64,000 nt of DNA. Origin: Pseudomonadota bacterium (GTDB lineage Bacteria; Pseudomonadota; Gammaproteobacteria; UBA5335). The number at the start of each line of letters is the position of its first letter. Position 1 is the stretch's first letter. Below the pieces are notes generated by a model. It made no database searches and had not been told where the DNA came from. It was given only the letters and a program-made list of their open reading frames with translations. The stretch lies in NCBI GenBank assembly GCA_002862435.1, contig PKDC01000057.1, positions 62,001 through 126,000 of the forward strand, written 5' to 3'. This document shows positions 31,852 through 39,587 of this stretch, piece by piece. Position numbers and translations under genes: made by a program.

Positions 31852-32505
31852 ATGGGGCAGAGCACATATCGAATCTCCATGGACAAACGTTGGGATTTGG
31901 AGGACCTATATCTACTTCCTCATGCCTACTCACAAAACTATGCCTTTGTTTACTGCTTTGACACGACTTTAGACCCGCGTGACGCGGAGCGAATCGACTA
32001 TGCACTTCAGGGATATCCGTGGCGCGGAGGGTACAGTTACGTAAACATCTACAGGGTCCTGAAGCATCAGATTCCAAGCAAAGAACGACCGAAAATCGCT
32101 GCTATTCAATACGCGTCTCCTGGTTGGATCGACCTTGCGCTCAATCCAGATGTCGCAATGCAGATCGCAAAGTCCGTAGGAATTTACCTTTGTGGATCGG
32201 TAGGCGCTGGAAGTACCTATCGAAAAATAAATTCCATCCTCGCAAAAATCAACGAAGAGCGTGCACGCGCACGAAACGCCCAATTAAAGCTGGCCAGAGC
32301 TGAAGCAATCGAGCTTGCAAAGCTCTCGCAGGAGCTGGCAAAGAGTTGGGATTTCAATAACGTTAATCAACTGACCCATAGAACCGGAGACGCAGAGGTA
32401 GCCACACGGCTGTTGATGGCACATTACAGGCGCATGAAAATTCTTGGAGATTACGTGCTCAAAGGTAAAGCAAGATTTCCCGAGAACCTGAGTGATGACG
32501 GCTAA
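31852..32505 (+). CDS. Integron cassette ORF: hypothetical protein (217 aa)
   Basis: GGGAGGCGC upstream; stop codon TAA lies inside the following attC R'' box (GGCTAAC). Confidence 0.8.
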   Translation: MGQSTYRISMDKRWDLEDLYLLPHAYSQNYAFVYCFDTTLDPRDAERIDYALQGYPWRGGYSYVNIYRVLKHQIPSKERPKIAAIQYASPGWIDLALNPDVAMQIAKSVGIYLCGSVGAGSTYRKINSILAKINEERARARNAQLKLARAEAIELAKLSQELAKSWDFNNVNQLTHRTGDAEVATRLLMAHYRRMKILGDYVLKGKARFPENLSDDG

Positions 32506-32558
32506 CAAAGCGTTGCAGCCGACGCCGCTTCGCGGCGCGGCTGAGCTTAATCGTTAGA
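32500..32558 (+). repeat. attC recombination site (59 bp)
   Basis: GGCTAACAAAGCGTTGCAGCCGACGCCGCTTCGCGGCGCGGCTGAGCTTAATCGTTAGA. CTAAC/GTTAG pairs; GCAGCC pairs with GGCTG(A)GC, leaving one extrahelical base as is typical of attC. Confidence 0.9.
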
Positions 32559-32568
32559 ATGCATTGAT

Positions 32569-33300
32569 ATGACTAAGCGCGAAGAGATAAAGAAAGAGCT
32601 AAAAGCGCTCTATGATGAGGGTGCAAAGATTGCTGCTGCCTTCGAGAAAAAGGAAGAGAAGCAGTTTCGATGCGACTATCAGCGCTGGTATACGAAGGCG
32701 CTAAAGACGATTGAGTCATTGGCCCCAGATCGGCTGCCAGAATTTCGTGGTTACTACGAAATTGACACTAAACGAAAGTCTCTTGGCTACGGCACCTACG
32801 TAATCCAGGACTTCATTAAGGGCGTTCCACCAAGCCCTTACCAGCATCCAGACTTTGACGCTCGTTTGCAGACGCTGCTGTGCTTCATCAATCAACTAAC
32901 AATTCTAAATTCGGTAGAGGAGCGAATTACGTCTCTGCTTGCAAACATTGAGGGAGAGCTATACGCGGGATTGCAAGACGGAGAAATTTTCGTAGCTCGC
33001 CAGCTAGCTAAGGTCAGTCCACGTGCGGCTGGCGCACTTGTGGGCGTTGTAATTGAAGGCCATCTCCAAAAAGTTGCGGCAACACATGCGGTCAAGATCG
33101 GCAAGAAGCATCCAAGCATTTCGGATTTGAATGATCCTTTGAAGGCTGAAGGCATTATCGATGTGCTAACGTGGAGAAAGATCAGCTATTTGGCCGACCT
33201 GAGAAATCTCTGCTCGCACAAGAAGGACGCTGAACCAACCAAAGAGCAGGTTGAAGAACTTATGCAAGGCGCAGAGTGGATCACGAAGAATGTCTTCTAA
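32569..33300 (+). CDS. Integron cassette ORF: hypothetical protein with C-terminal HEPN-like Rx4H motif
   Basis: 243-aa frame; ...KISYLADLRNLCSHKKDAEPTKEQVEELMQGAEWITKNVF (R-NLCS-H); stop codon overlaps attC. Confidence 0.8.
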   Translation: MTKREEIKKELKALYDEGAKIAAAFEKKEEKQFRCDYQRWYTKALKTIESLAPDRLPEFRGYYEIDTKRKSLGYGTYVIQDFIKGVPPSPYQHPDFDARLQTLLCFINQLTILNSVEERITSLLANIEGELYAGLQDGEIFVARQLAKVSPRAAGALVGVVIEGHLQKVAATHAVKIGKKHPSISDLNDPLKAEGIIDVLTWRKISYLADLRNLCSHKKDAEPTKEQVEELMQGAEWITKNVF

Positions 33301-33358
33301 CAATTCGCTGGAGGCGCGACGGCCCTGACAGGCCGCGGCCTGAGCTCAAAAGTTAGAT
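33295..33358 (+). repeat. attC recombination site (~63 bp)
   Basis: TTCTAACAATTCGCTGGAGGCGCGACGGCCCTGACAGGCCGCGGCCTGAGCTCAAAAGTTAGAT: TCTAAC/GTTAGA plus internal GGCC...GGCC stem. Confidence 0.9.
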
Positions 33359-33385
33359 TTCAAAAACATACCATGTGTACTCCCA

Positions 33386-33862
33386 ATGATTAAGCCAAAT
33401 TCAGAATACAAAATCAGTGCACTTTGTGGGCTCCCGCCAGGATTGTTTGGCAAAACGTATTCAATTGTCACAGCCACCGAGGTGGACGCAGATCTGATCA
33501 AGGCTGAATACTTCCTACTAGTGCAACTTCCGACTGCCGCATTGCATCATAGAACCTGTGAGCCAAATCTGAAGAACTCTCCACCCGAACTCGAGCGATG
33601 GGATATCTCATCCGCACTGGATGAGGCTCAATTTCGAGTGAAGATTGAGGTTGAAAACCTTCTAGAGGCACTCGCGGATGAATTGAATGGCCAAGAACTT
33701 GATTTTCTTCCATTTGAGTTCAAGTCAAACGGGGTGAACCTTATGAGCCCCTGGAGTAGTGGACTGTTTCATTCGCAGATTAGAGAGATTATGCGTCGAA
33801 CGGAGTCGCTAAAATTGAAACAGTACCTTGAATCAGTGGTTTTAAGCCCACCTATGAAATGA
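33386..33862 (+). CDS. Integron cassette ORF (terminal; no attC visible downstream): hypothetical protein
   Basis: 158-aa ATG ORF starting 28 bp after the attC GTTAGAT; no family recognised. Confidence 0.7.
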   Translation: MIKPNSEYKISALCGLPPGLFGKTYSIVTATEVDADLIKAEYFLLVQLPTAALHHRTCEPNLKNSPPELERWDISSALDEAQFRVKIEVENLLEALADELNGQELDFLPFEFKSNGVNLMSPWSSGLFHSQIREIMRRTESLKLKQYLESVVLSPPMK

Positions 33863-34007
33863 TGATCGCGGGCCTGTCCTGAATTCTTAGTAAGCGGGGA
33901 AATTGGATAGGACTCGACTTTACACATTGGGCGGCGCAAGGAAGGTGACAGTCCTCTTGCTCGTTTGCTTTCATTCCGCACTGCTCCAAAGGACAAGACC
34001 CCAAGAA

Positions 34008-34050
34008 AAAAGAACGGCTCACCCATGCGCCGGGCGAGCCGTTTCCAAGG
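34008..34050 (-). terminator. Terminator of the pirin gene (minus strand)
   Basis: AAAAAAGAACGGCTC...GAGCCGTTTCC; minus-strand hairpin followed by a T-rich tract. Confidence 0.7.
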
Positions 34051-34059
34051 GATCGTGAT

Positions 34060-34941
34060 TTAAGACATTGGCGCCGATTCATCCATGAGCCGGCCAAAAC
34101 GGCCGCTGTTGAAGTCCTCGATCGCCGCGATCAGCTCCTGCTTCGTGTTCATCACGAATGGCCCGTAGTGGGCGATGGGCTCGTTGAGCGGCGCGCCACT
34201 CAGCAACAGCACCTGACTGTCCTGCCCCACCGTGACCGCAAGCCCGGTCCCGCCGCGACTGAAATGCCCGGTCTGGGCCGTTTGGATGGCCTTGCCGCCC
34301 ACCGTCACTTCCCCGCGCAGCACCACCAGCAAGGTGGTCCAGCCTTCCGGCAGCGTGAACGCCGCATGACCGCCCGCGTTCAGCCGCAGATCCCAGACAT
34401 TCATCGGCGAGTGGGTTCGCGCCGGACCCTGTGCCCCGGCGTACTCGCCGGCGATCACCCGCAAGCTGCCGGCGTTTTCCGGCAACACGACCTCGGGAAT
34501 CTGCGCCGCCCCGATGGCCTGATAAGCCGGTTCGCCCAGCTTGTCCCGTGCCGGCAGGTTGACCCAGAGCTGGGCCATCTCCAGCGTGCCGCCTTCTCGT
34601 GAAAAGGCTGGCGAGTGGAATTCATCATGCAGTACACCGGCGGCGGCCGTCATCCATTGCACATCGCCCGGCCCGATGACGCCACTGTTGCCCGTGGTAT
34701 CACGGTGCGCGACCTCGCCCTGATAAACGATGGTGACGGTCTCGAAACCACGGTGGGGATGTTCTCCTACCCCGCGCGGAACGCTTGCCGGCGCAAAATG
34801 CTGGGGGCCGGCGAAGTCGAGCATCAAAAAGGGACTGGCGTGCTCGGCATCGCGCGGGATGGAAATCAGGTTGCGCACCGGAAAGCCGTCGCCCACCCAG
34901 TGGGCCGAGGCCTGGGGCGTGATCCGGTTCAGTTGTTTCAT
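34060..34941 (-). CDS. Pirin family protein
   Basis: GVGEHPHRGFETVTIVYQGEVAHRDTTGNSGVIGPGDVQWMTAAAGVLHDEFH. Confidence 0.93.
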   Translation of the reverse strand: MKQLNRITPQASAHWVGDGFPVRNLISIPRDAEHASPFLMLDFAGPQHFAPASVPRGVGEHPHRGFETVTIVYQGEVAHRDTTGNSGVIGPGDVQWMTAAAGVLHDEFHSPAFSREGGTLEMAQLWVNLPARDKLGEPAYQAIGAAQIPEVVLPENAGSLRVIAGEYAGAQGPARTHSPMNVWDLRLNAGGHAAFTLPEGWTTLLVVLRGEVTVGGKAIQTAQTGHFSRGGTGLAVTVGQDSQVLLLSGAPLNEPIAHYGPFVMNTKQELIAAIEDFNSGRFGRLMDESAPMS

Positions 34942-35084
34942 GGCGCGTCTCCTGGATTTGCGTGGGTACGACGCCAAGATAGGGCCGATTGCCGGCATAC
35001 AGAAGCGCACGAAAGGCGAATCCCGCGTTCGGCTGCCGCGAACACCACGGCAGCCTGCGGCATGACAACGCCGGCGGCCGGTTT

Positions 35085-36041
35085 TTAGCGCGGACTTTTG
35101 ATCGGCAGGCCGGCGAGATCGGGCGCCACCAGAGGTGGCGATGGGCTGCCGCTGACCGTGCCGAAAGTGCGGCCCGCGTTCCAGTCGGCGGTGGCCGCGA
35201 CCATCTCGTCGCGATTGCGGGCGACGAAGTTCCACCACAACAGGATTTCCTCCGCGAAAGGCTCGCCCCCGATCAGCAACAAACGCGCCGCCGCCTGGCT
35301 CTGGAGCGCCAACTGCGCGCGCGCCGTGCCCAGATACAGCAAGGTGCCGGGCTCCAGCGTCTCGCCTTCCACCTCCAGCGCGCCGCTCAACACCAGCACC
35401 GCATGCTCGAAGGCTGGATTGAGCGGCACGAGCGTTTCAGCCGGCTCGGCGCAGGCGAGGTCCACGCCCACCAGCGGCGAGAAAATCATGGCCGGCGCCG
35501 TCTGGCCAAACGCCGTGCCTGCCAGCACGGTGACGGTGAAACCGCCCCATTCCAGCACCGGCAGCTCGGGATAGTGATGAAAGCTCGGCTCGCGGTGGCG
35601 CTCGGCATCGGGCAGCGCAATCCACAACTGCGCCGCATGCAGTCGACCGGGATCATCGGTCACCGCGTCCTCGGCATGGACAATACCGCGCCCGGCCGTC
35701 ATCAGGTTCACCTGGCCGGGCCGGATGACCTGCTCATACCCCAGGCTGTCGCGGTGCATGATCTCGCCGTCGATCATCCAGGTGAAGGTTTGCAGGCCAA
35801 TGTGAGGATGCGGCCCCACGCGCAAGCCCTGCCCCGCCCCGTAAGTCACCGGCCCCGCCTGATCCAGGAAACACCAGGCGCCAACCATGCGCCGCTGGCG
35901 GCTGGGCAAGGCGCGGCGGATGGTGAAGTCCTTGCCGATGACGGAGGCGCGCGCCGAAATGCGTTCCAGAACCGGCGCACCAGCGGCGGGAGGGCAATCC
36001 CTGGAAGCAGAAGCCTGGCATTGTGGTTCCAGATCACTCAT
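35085..36041 (-). CDS. Pirin family protein (second paralogue)
   Basis: VGPHPHIGLQTFTWMIDGEIMHRDSLGYEQVIRPGQVNLMTAGRGIVHAEDA. Confidence 0.93.
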   Translation of the reverse strand: MSDLEPQCQASASRDCPPAAGAPVLERISARASVIGKDFTIRRALPSRQRRMVGAWCFLDQAGPVTYGAGQGLRVGPHPHIGLQTFTWMIDGEIMHRDSLGYEQVIRPGQVNLMTAGRGIVHAEDAVTDDPGRLHAAQLWIALPDAERHREPSFHHYPELPVLEWGGFTVTVLAGTAFGQTAPAMIFSPLVGVDLACAEPAETLVPLNPAFEHAVLVLSGALEVEGETLEPGTLLYLGTARAQLALQSQAAARLLLIGGEPFAEEILLWWNFVARNRDEMVAATADWNAGRTFGTVSGSPSPPLVAPDLAGLPIKSPR

Positions 36042-36169
36042 GGCGCCGACCTCGCGGGTGGGATCAAAGAAAAACGGGAACGGGTCCTGCAAAGCGCTTG
36101 GCGGAACCCGCGCCATTGGCGCCGTTGATGGCGCGACACGCTCACTCCGAAGACGTCACGCCGGCCCAA

Positions 36170-36733
36170 TCAAGACTTCGCCAACTGTCGCGTCCAGGCG
36201 GCCAGCGCCGCGAGCATCTTGCCGATGAACTCGCGTGTCGGTTCATGGATCAGTTGGCCTTGTGCATCGAAACGCTCGTGGGCGGCGCCGATCATCACTT
36301 CCGGCTTGTTGAGCGGATGTACATCGAGGAAAACCAGCACCTGGCGCAGGTGGTACTGCGCCCGCGCCGTTCCGATGGCGCCGGGGCTGGCGCCCATGAT
36401 GGCCGCCGGCTTGCCTGCGAAGGGTTGCTCGGGCGGGCGCGAGGCCCAGTCGATGGCGTTCTTGAGCACGCCCGGAATGGAATAGTTGTATTCCGGGGTC
36501 ACGAACAACAGCGCATCCGCCGCACGAATCTGCTCGCGAAAGCGCTCCACGGTGGCGGGAAAACCATCGGTGCGCAGATCCTCGTTGTACAAGGGCAAGT
36601 CGGCGATATCGGCAATCGTGATGCGCATTCCGGCGTCTGGCGCCAAGGCCTGCGCGACGCGCAATGCCGCCGCGTTGTAGGACGCCTGACGCAGGCTGCC
36701 GCAAATACCCAACACATTCAGAGGCGTGGTCAT
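36170..36733 (-). CDS. NADPH-dependent FMN reductase family
   Basis: VLGICGSLRQASYNAAALRVAQ; FVTPEYNYSIPGVLKNAIDWASRP. Confidence 0.92.
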   Translation of the reverse strand: MTTPLNVLGICGSLRQASYNAAALRVAQALAPDAGMRITIADIADLPLYNEDLRTDGFPATVERFREQIRAADALLFVTPEYNYSIPGVLKNAIDWASRPPEQPFAGKPAAIMGASPGAIGTARAQYHLRQVLVFLDVHPLNKPEVMIGAAHERFDAQGQLIHEPTREFIGKMLAALAAWTRQLAKS

Positions 36734-36760
36734 GGAGTTCTCCTGGTCAAGGTGGATCGA

Positions 36761-37180
36761 TCAACGCGGCGCATCGAAAGCCAGGCGGCCCGGCCCATGC
36801 GCGGCGGCAAACAGCAGCCCGCCGATGAGGGCGGTGTTTTTCCAGAAATGCAGCGACTGCTGATAGGCGGTCATCGGATCGGTCTCCATCCAGTAGCCGT
36901 GAAAAATGGGCGTGGCGATCGCCGTGAAGGCCGCCAGCGCCAAGGCAATCCAGCGCGTCTGCCAGCCAAGCAGCAACAGCGCGCCCCCCACCAGCTCGAC
37001 CAGCGCGGCCGGCCAGACCAAGAGCCCGGCCAGCGGCATGCCATGGGCTTGCATGTAGCCCGCCGTGCCGCCGATGTCACCAAACTTGGCGGCGCCCGCG
37101 CCAATGAACAAGGGCGCAATCAGCACCCGACCCACCACCGGCAGGTAATCGGCAAAGGCATCACGGGATGGCGAATTCAT
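36761..37180 (-). CDS. DoxX family membrane protein
   Basis: VVGRVLIAPLFIGAGAAKFGD...ELVGGALLLLGWQTRWIALALAAFT..FHGYW; four TM segments. Confidence 0.88.
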   Translation of the reverse strand: MNSPSRDAFADYLPVVGRVLIAPLFIGAGAAKFGDIGGTAGYMQAHGMPLAGLLVWPAALVELVGGALLLLGWQTRWIALALAAFTAIATPIFHGYWMETDPMTAYQQSLHFWKNTALIGGLLFAAAHGPGRLAFDAPR

Positions 37181-37304
37181 GCGAGGATCTCCCCAGGTGT
37201 CCGCCGGGACCGGCGATGGGGTAACTTTAGGCGATGTGGAAGCTTCCAACAGCGCCGTTTGGGAGAACGCGCCGTTCGCCATGGCCGAACGCCGCAGCGC
37301 GCCC

Positions 37305-38237
37305 ATGAAATACAGCCTGGATGACATCCGGACTTTCCTCGCCGTCGTGGAAAGCGGCAGCATCAGCGGCGCGGCCCTGCGCCTGGAGCTGACCAAGTCC
37401 GTGGTGAGCCAGCGCGTCACGCATCTGGAAGCCGCTCTCGGCGTCGAGTTACTGCACCGCTCCAGCCGGGGCGTGACGCCCACCGACCGGGGGCGGCTGT
37501 TCCACGAGCAGGCTTGTGACGCCATCGCGCAACTGGAACAGGCGGCCGAGGCGGTCGCCGAGGACGAGACCGCGCTCGGCGGCCTGCTGCGCATCAGCGC
37601 GCCCATGACCTTCGGCACGCGCTACCTGGGGCCGATGTTGTTCGCCTTCATGCAGGCCCACCCGCGTCTGGAACTGGCGCTGGATTTGACCGACCGGCTG
37701 GTGGACGTGGCGGCCGAAGGCTACGATCTCGCCATCCGCATCACCCAGATGCCGGACGATGCGCTGCTGGTGGCGACCAAGCTGGCGGACAGCCGGCGCG
37801 TGGTGTGCTGCAGTCCGGACTATGCGCGGCACCACGGCGTGCCGCAAACGCTGGATGAGATTCCCGCCCATGCCGGCATTGGCTACGCCCTCAAAACAGC
37901 CACCCAGCTCTGGCGCTTTCCCCCCGCCCGGCATGGCGAGCCGGCGCGGACCGTCACGCCGCGCCAGCGCATCCTCACCAACAACGGCGAGGCCATGCGC
38001 GATGCCGCCGTGGCGGGCCTGGGACTGGTGATGTTGCCGCTGTTCATCGTCGCGGACGATCTGCGCGCCGGCCGCCTGGTGCAGGTCTTGGCGAATGAAC
38101 GGCCCGAGCCGGACACGATCTACGCGGTTTATCCCCAGCGCCGTCACCGCTTGCGCCGCTTGAGCGCCCTGGTGGCACACTTGCGCGCCGGACTCGCCGG
38201 CGTTGCGCCGTGGGAAAACGATTGTCCCATCCGTTAG
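37305..38237 (+). CDS. LysR-family transcriptional regulator
   Basis: N-terminal HTH DDIRTFLAVVESGSISGAALRLELTKSVVSQRVTHLEAALGVELLHRSSRGVTPTDRG; divergent from DoxX/FMN reductase. Confidence 0.95.
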   Translation: MKYSLDDIRTFLAVVESGSISGAALRLELTKSVVSQRVTHLEAALGVELLHRSSRGVTPTDRGRLFHEQACDAIAQLEQAAEAVAEDETALGGLLRISAPMTFGTRYLGPMLFAFMQAHPRLELALDLTDRLVDVAAEGYDLAIRITQMPDDALLVATKLADSRRVVCCSPDYARHHGVPQTLDEIPAHAGIGYALKTATQLWRFPPARHGEPARTVTPRQRILTNNGEAMRDAAVAGLGLVMLPLFIVADDLRAGRLVQVLANERPEPDTIYAVYPQRRHRLRRLSALVAHLRAGLAGVAPWENDCPIR

Positions 38238-38318
38238 GGCCGTGGCAGGCATGTCCACCCGGCTTTCTGGGGCTGTACGCCATTGCCCTGCCCTGCCCTT
38301 GCTAGACCGCAGCAAGGT

Positions 38319-39587
38319 TCAAGCTGAGCTCAGCAGCGTCGCCAACGCGCAGGCGACCGTCGCGGTCGCACGTTTCAGGTCATTCAGGCGCAGGCATTCG
38401 TCGGCGGCGTGGCCACCGGCGTCGGCCAGTGTGCGCGGGCCGGCGCCGTAGAGCACGGTGGGAATGCCCGCCGCCGCGTAGTGACGCGCATCGGTGTAGA
38501 GCGGCACGCCATGCTCGGCGATAGGGGCGCCAAAGAACACAGCGCCGCAGTGCTGTAGCGACCGCGTGAGCCGTTCGGCGCCGGGCAATGGCACCAGCGG
38601 CTGGGCCGCCAGGATGCAGCGGATCTCGACACCGACACCGGGGCAATCCGCCGCTGCGGCTTCGATCAGGCCGCGCAGCTCGGCCTCGGCGGCCGCCATC
38701 GATTCCTCCGGAATCACCCGGCGATCGAGCCGGAAGCGGACGCAATCCGGCACCACATTGGTGTTGATGCCGCCGCTGATGAGCCCGATGTTCAACGTCG
38801 GATGACTGATGCCCGGCGTCGCCGACCGGCGCTGCGCCAATGCGGCGCGGAAGGCGTAGAGCCGGGTCAGGATCTGTGTCGTCGCCGCCAGTGCGTCGAT
38901 GCCCGACTCCGGCAGCGCGGCGTGGCCCTGGCGGCCACGCACGGTCACCTCCAGATGCAGGCAGCCGTTGTGCGCGGTGGTCACCGCGTAGGAGAAGCCG
39001 GCGCAGATCGCGTAGTCGGGCGTCGACAGACCCTCGGCGAGCAGCCAGCGCGGGCCGATGTCGCCTCCCGCCTCTTCGTCGTAGGTCAGATGCAGCTCGA
39101 CCGCGCCGTTCAGCACCAGCCCATCGGCGGCGAGCCGCTGCAGCGCCCGCAGCGCGAAGGCATAGGTTGCGAAATCGGACTTGCTGACCGCGACGCCGCG
39201 ACCGTACATCGTCGGGCCGTGCAGCGGGTCGTCGACGATCTCGGCGCCGTAGGGGTCGCGCGTCCAGCCGAGGCCCGGCGGCACCACGTCGCCATGGGCG
39301 TTGAGTGCGATGCAGGGGCCGCCGCTGCCAAAGCGCTGGCGGACAATCAAATTGGTCGCGCTGATCATGCCGACCGCCTGCACGGCATCCGCCGGCACCG
39401 GGTAGGCCGTCACCGCGAAGCCCAGCGCTTCGAGCAGCGCGCGCGCGACTTCGGCATGCGCGGCGCAGTCGCCGGGGGGATTGTCGGTCGGCACCCGCAC
39501 CAGTGCAGCCAGGAATTCACGGGCGCGAGCGTGATCGGTTTCCACCGCGTGGAGCATACTCGCGGGCCAGCGGTCGGAAGCGTTCAC
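38319..39587 (-). CDS. M20 family metallopeptidase (ArgE/DapE-like)
   Basis: LNAHGDVVPPG, YDEEAGGDIGPRW, GRQGHAALPESGIDA; start overlaps the allC stop by 4 bp. Confidence 0.88.
   Translation of the reverse strand: MNASDRWPASMLHAVETDHARAREFLAALVRVPTDNPPGDCAAHAEVARALLEALGFAVTAYPVPADAVQAVGMISATNLIVRQRFGSGGPCIALNAHGDVVPPGLGWTRDPYGAEIVDDPLHGPTMYGRGVAVSKSDFATYAFALRALQRLAADGLVLNGAVELHLTYDEEAGGDIGPRWLLAEGLSTPDYAICAGFSYAVTTAHNGCLHLEVTVRGRQGHAALPESGIDALAATTQILTRLYAFRAALAQRRSATPGISHPTLNIGLISGGINTNVVPDCVRFRLDRRVIPEESMAAAEAELRGLIEAAAADCPGVGVEIRCILAAQPLVPLPGAERLTRSLQHCGAVFFGAPIAEHGVPLYTDARHYAAAGIPTVLYGAGPRTLADAGGHAADECLRLNDLKRATATVACALATLLSSA

Larger units (their letters stand above)
30700..33865. mobile_element. 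Decayed chromosomal integron: intI pseudogene (minus strand) diverging from a plus-strand gene-cassette array
   Basis: Integrase-like N-terminal/core-binding sequence with disruptions on the minus strand; attC-type R''/R' paired sites following plus-strand ORFs; AT-richer composition than the flanks. Confidence 0.83.
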
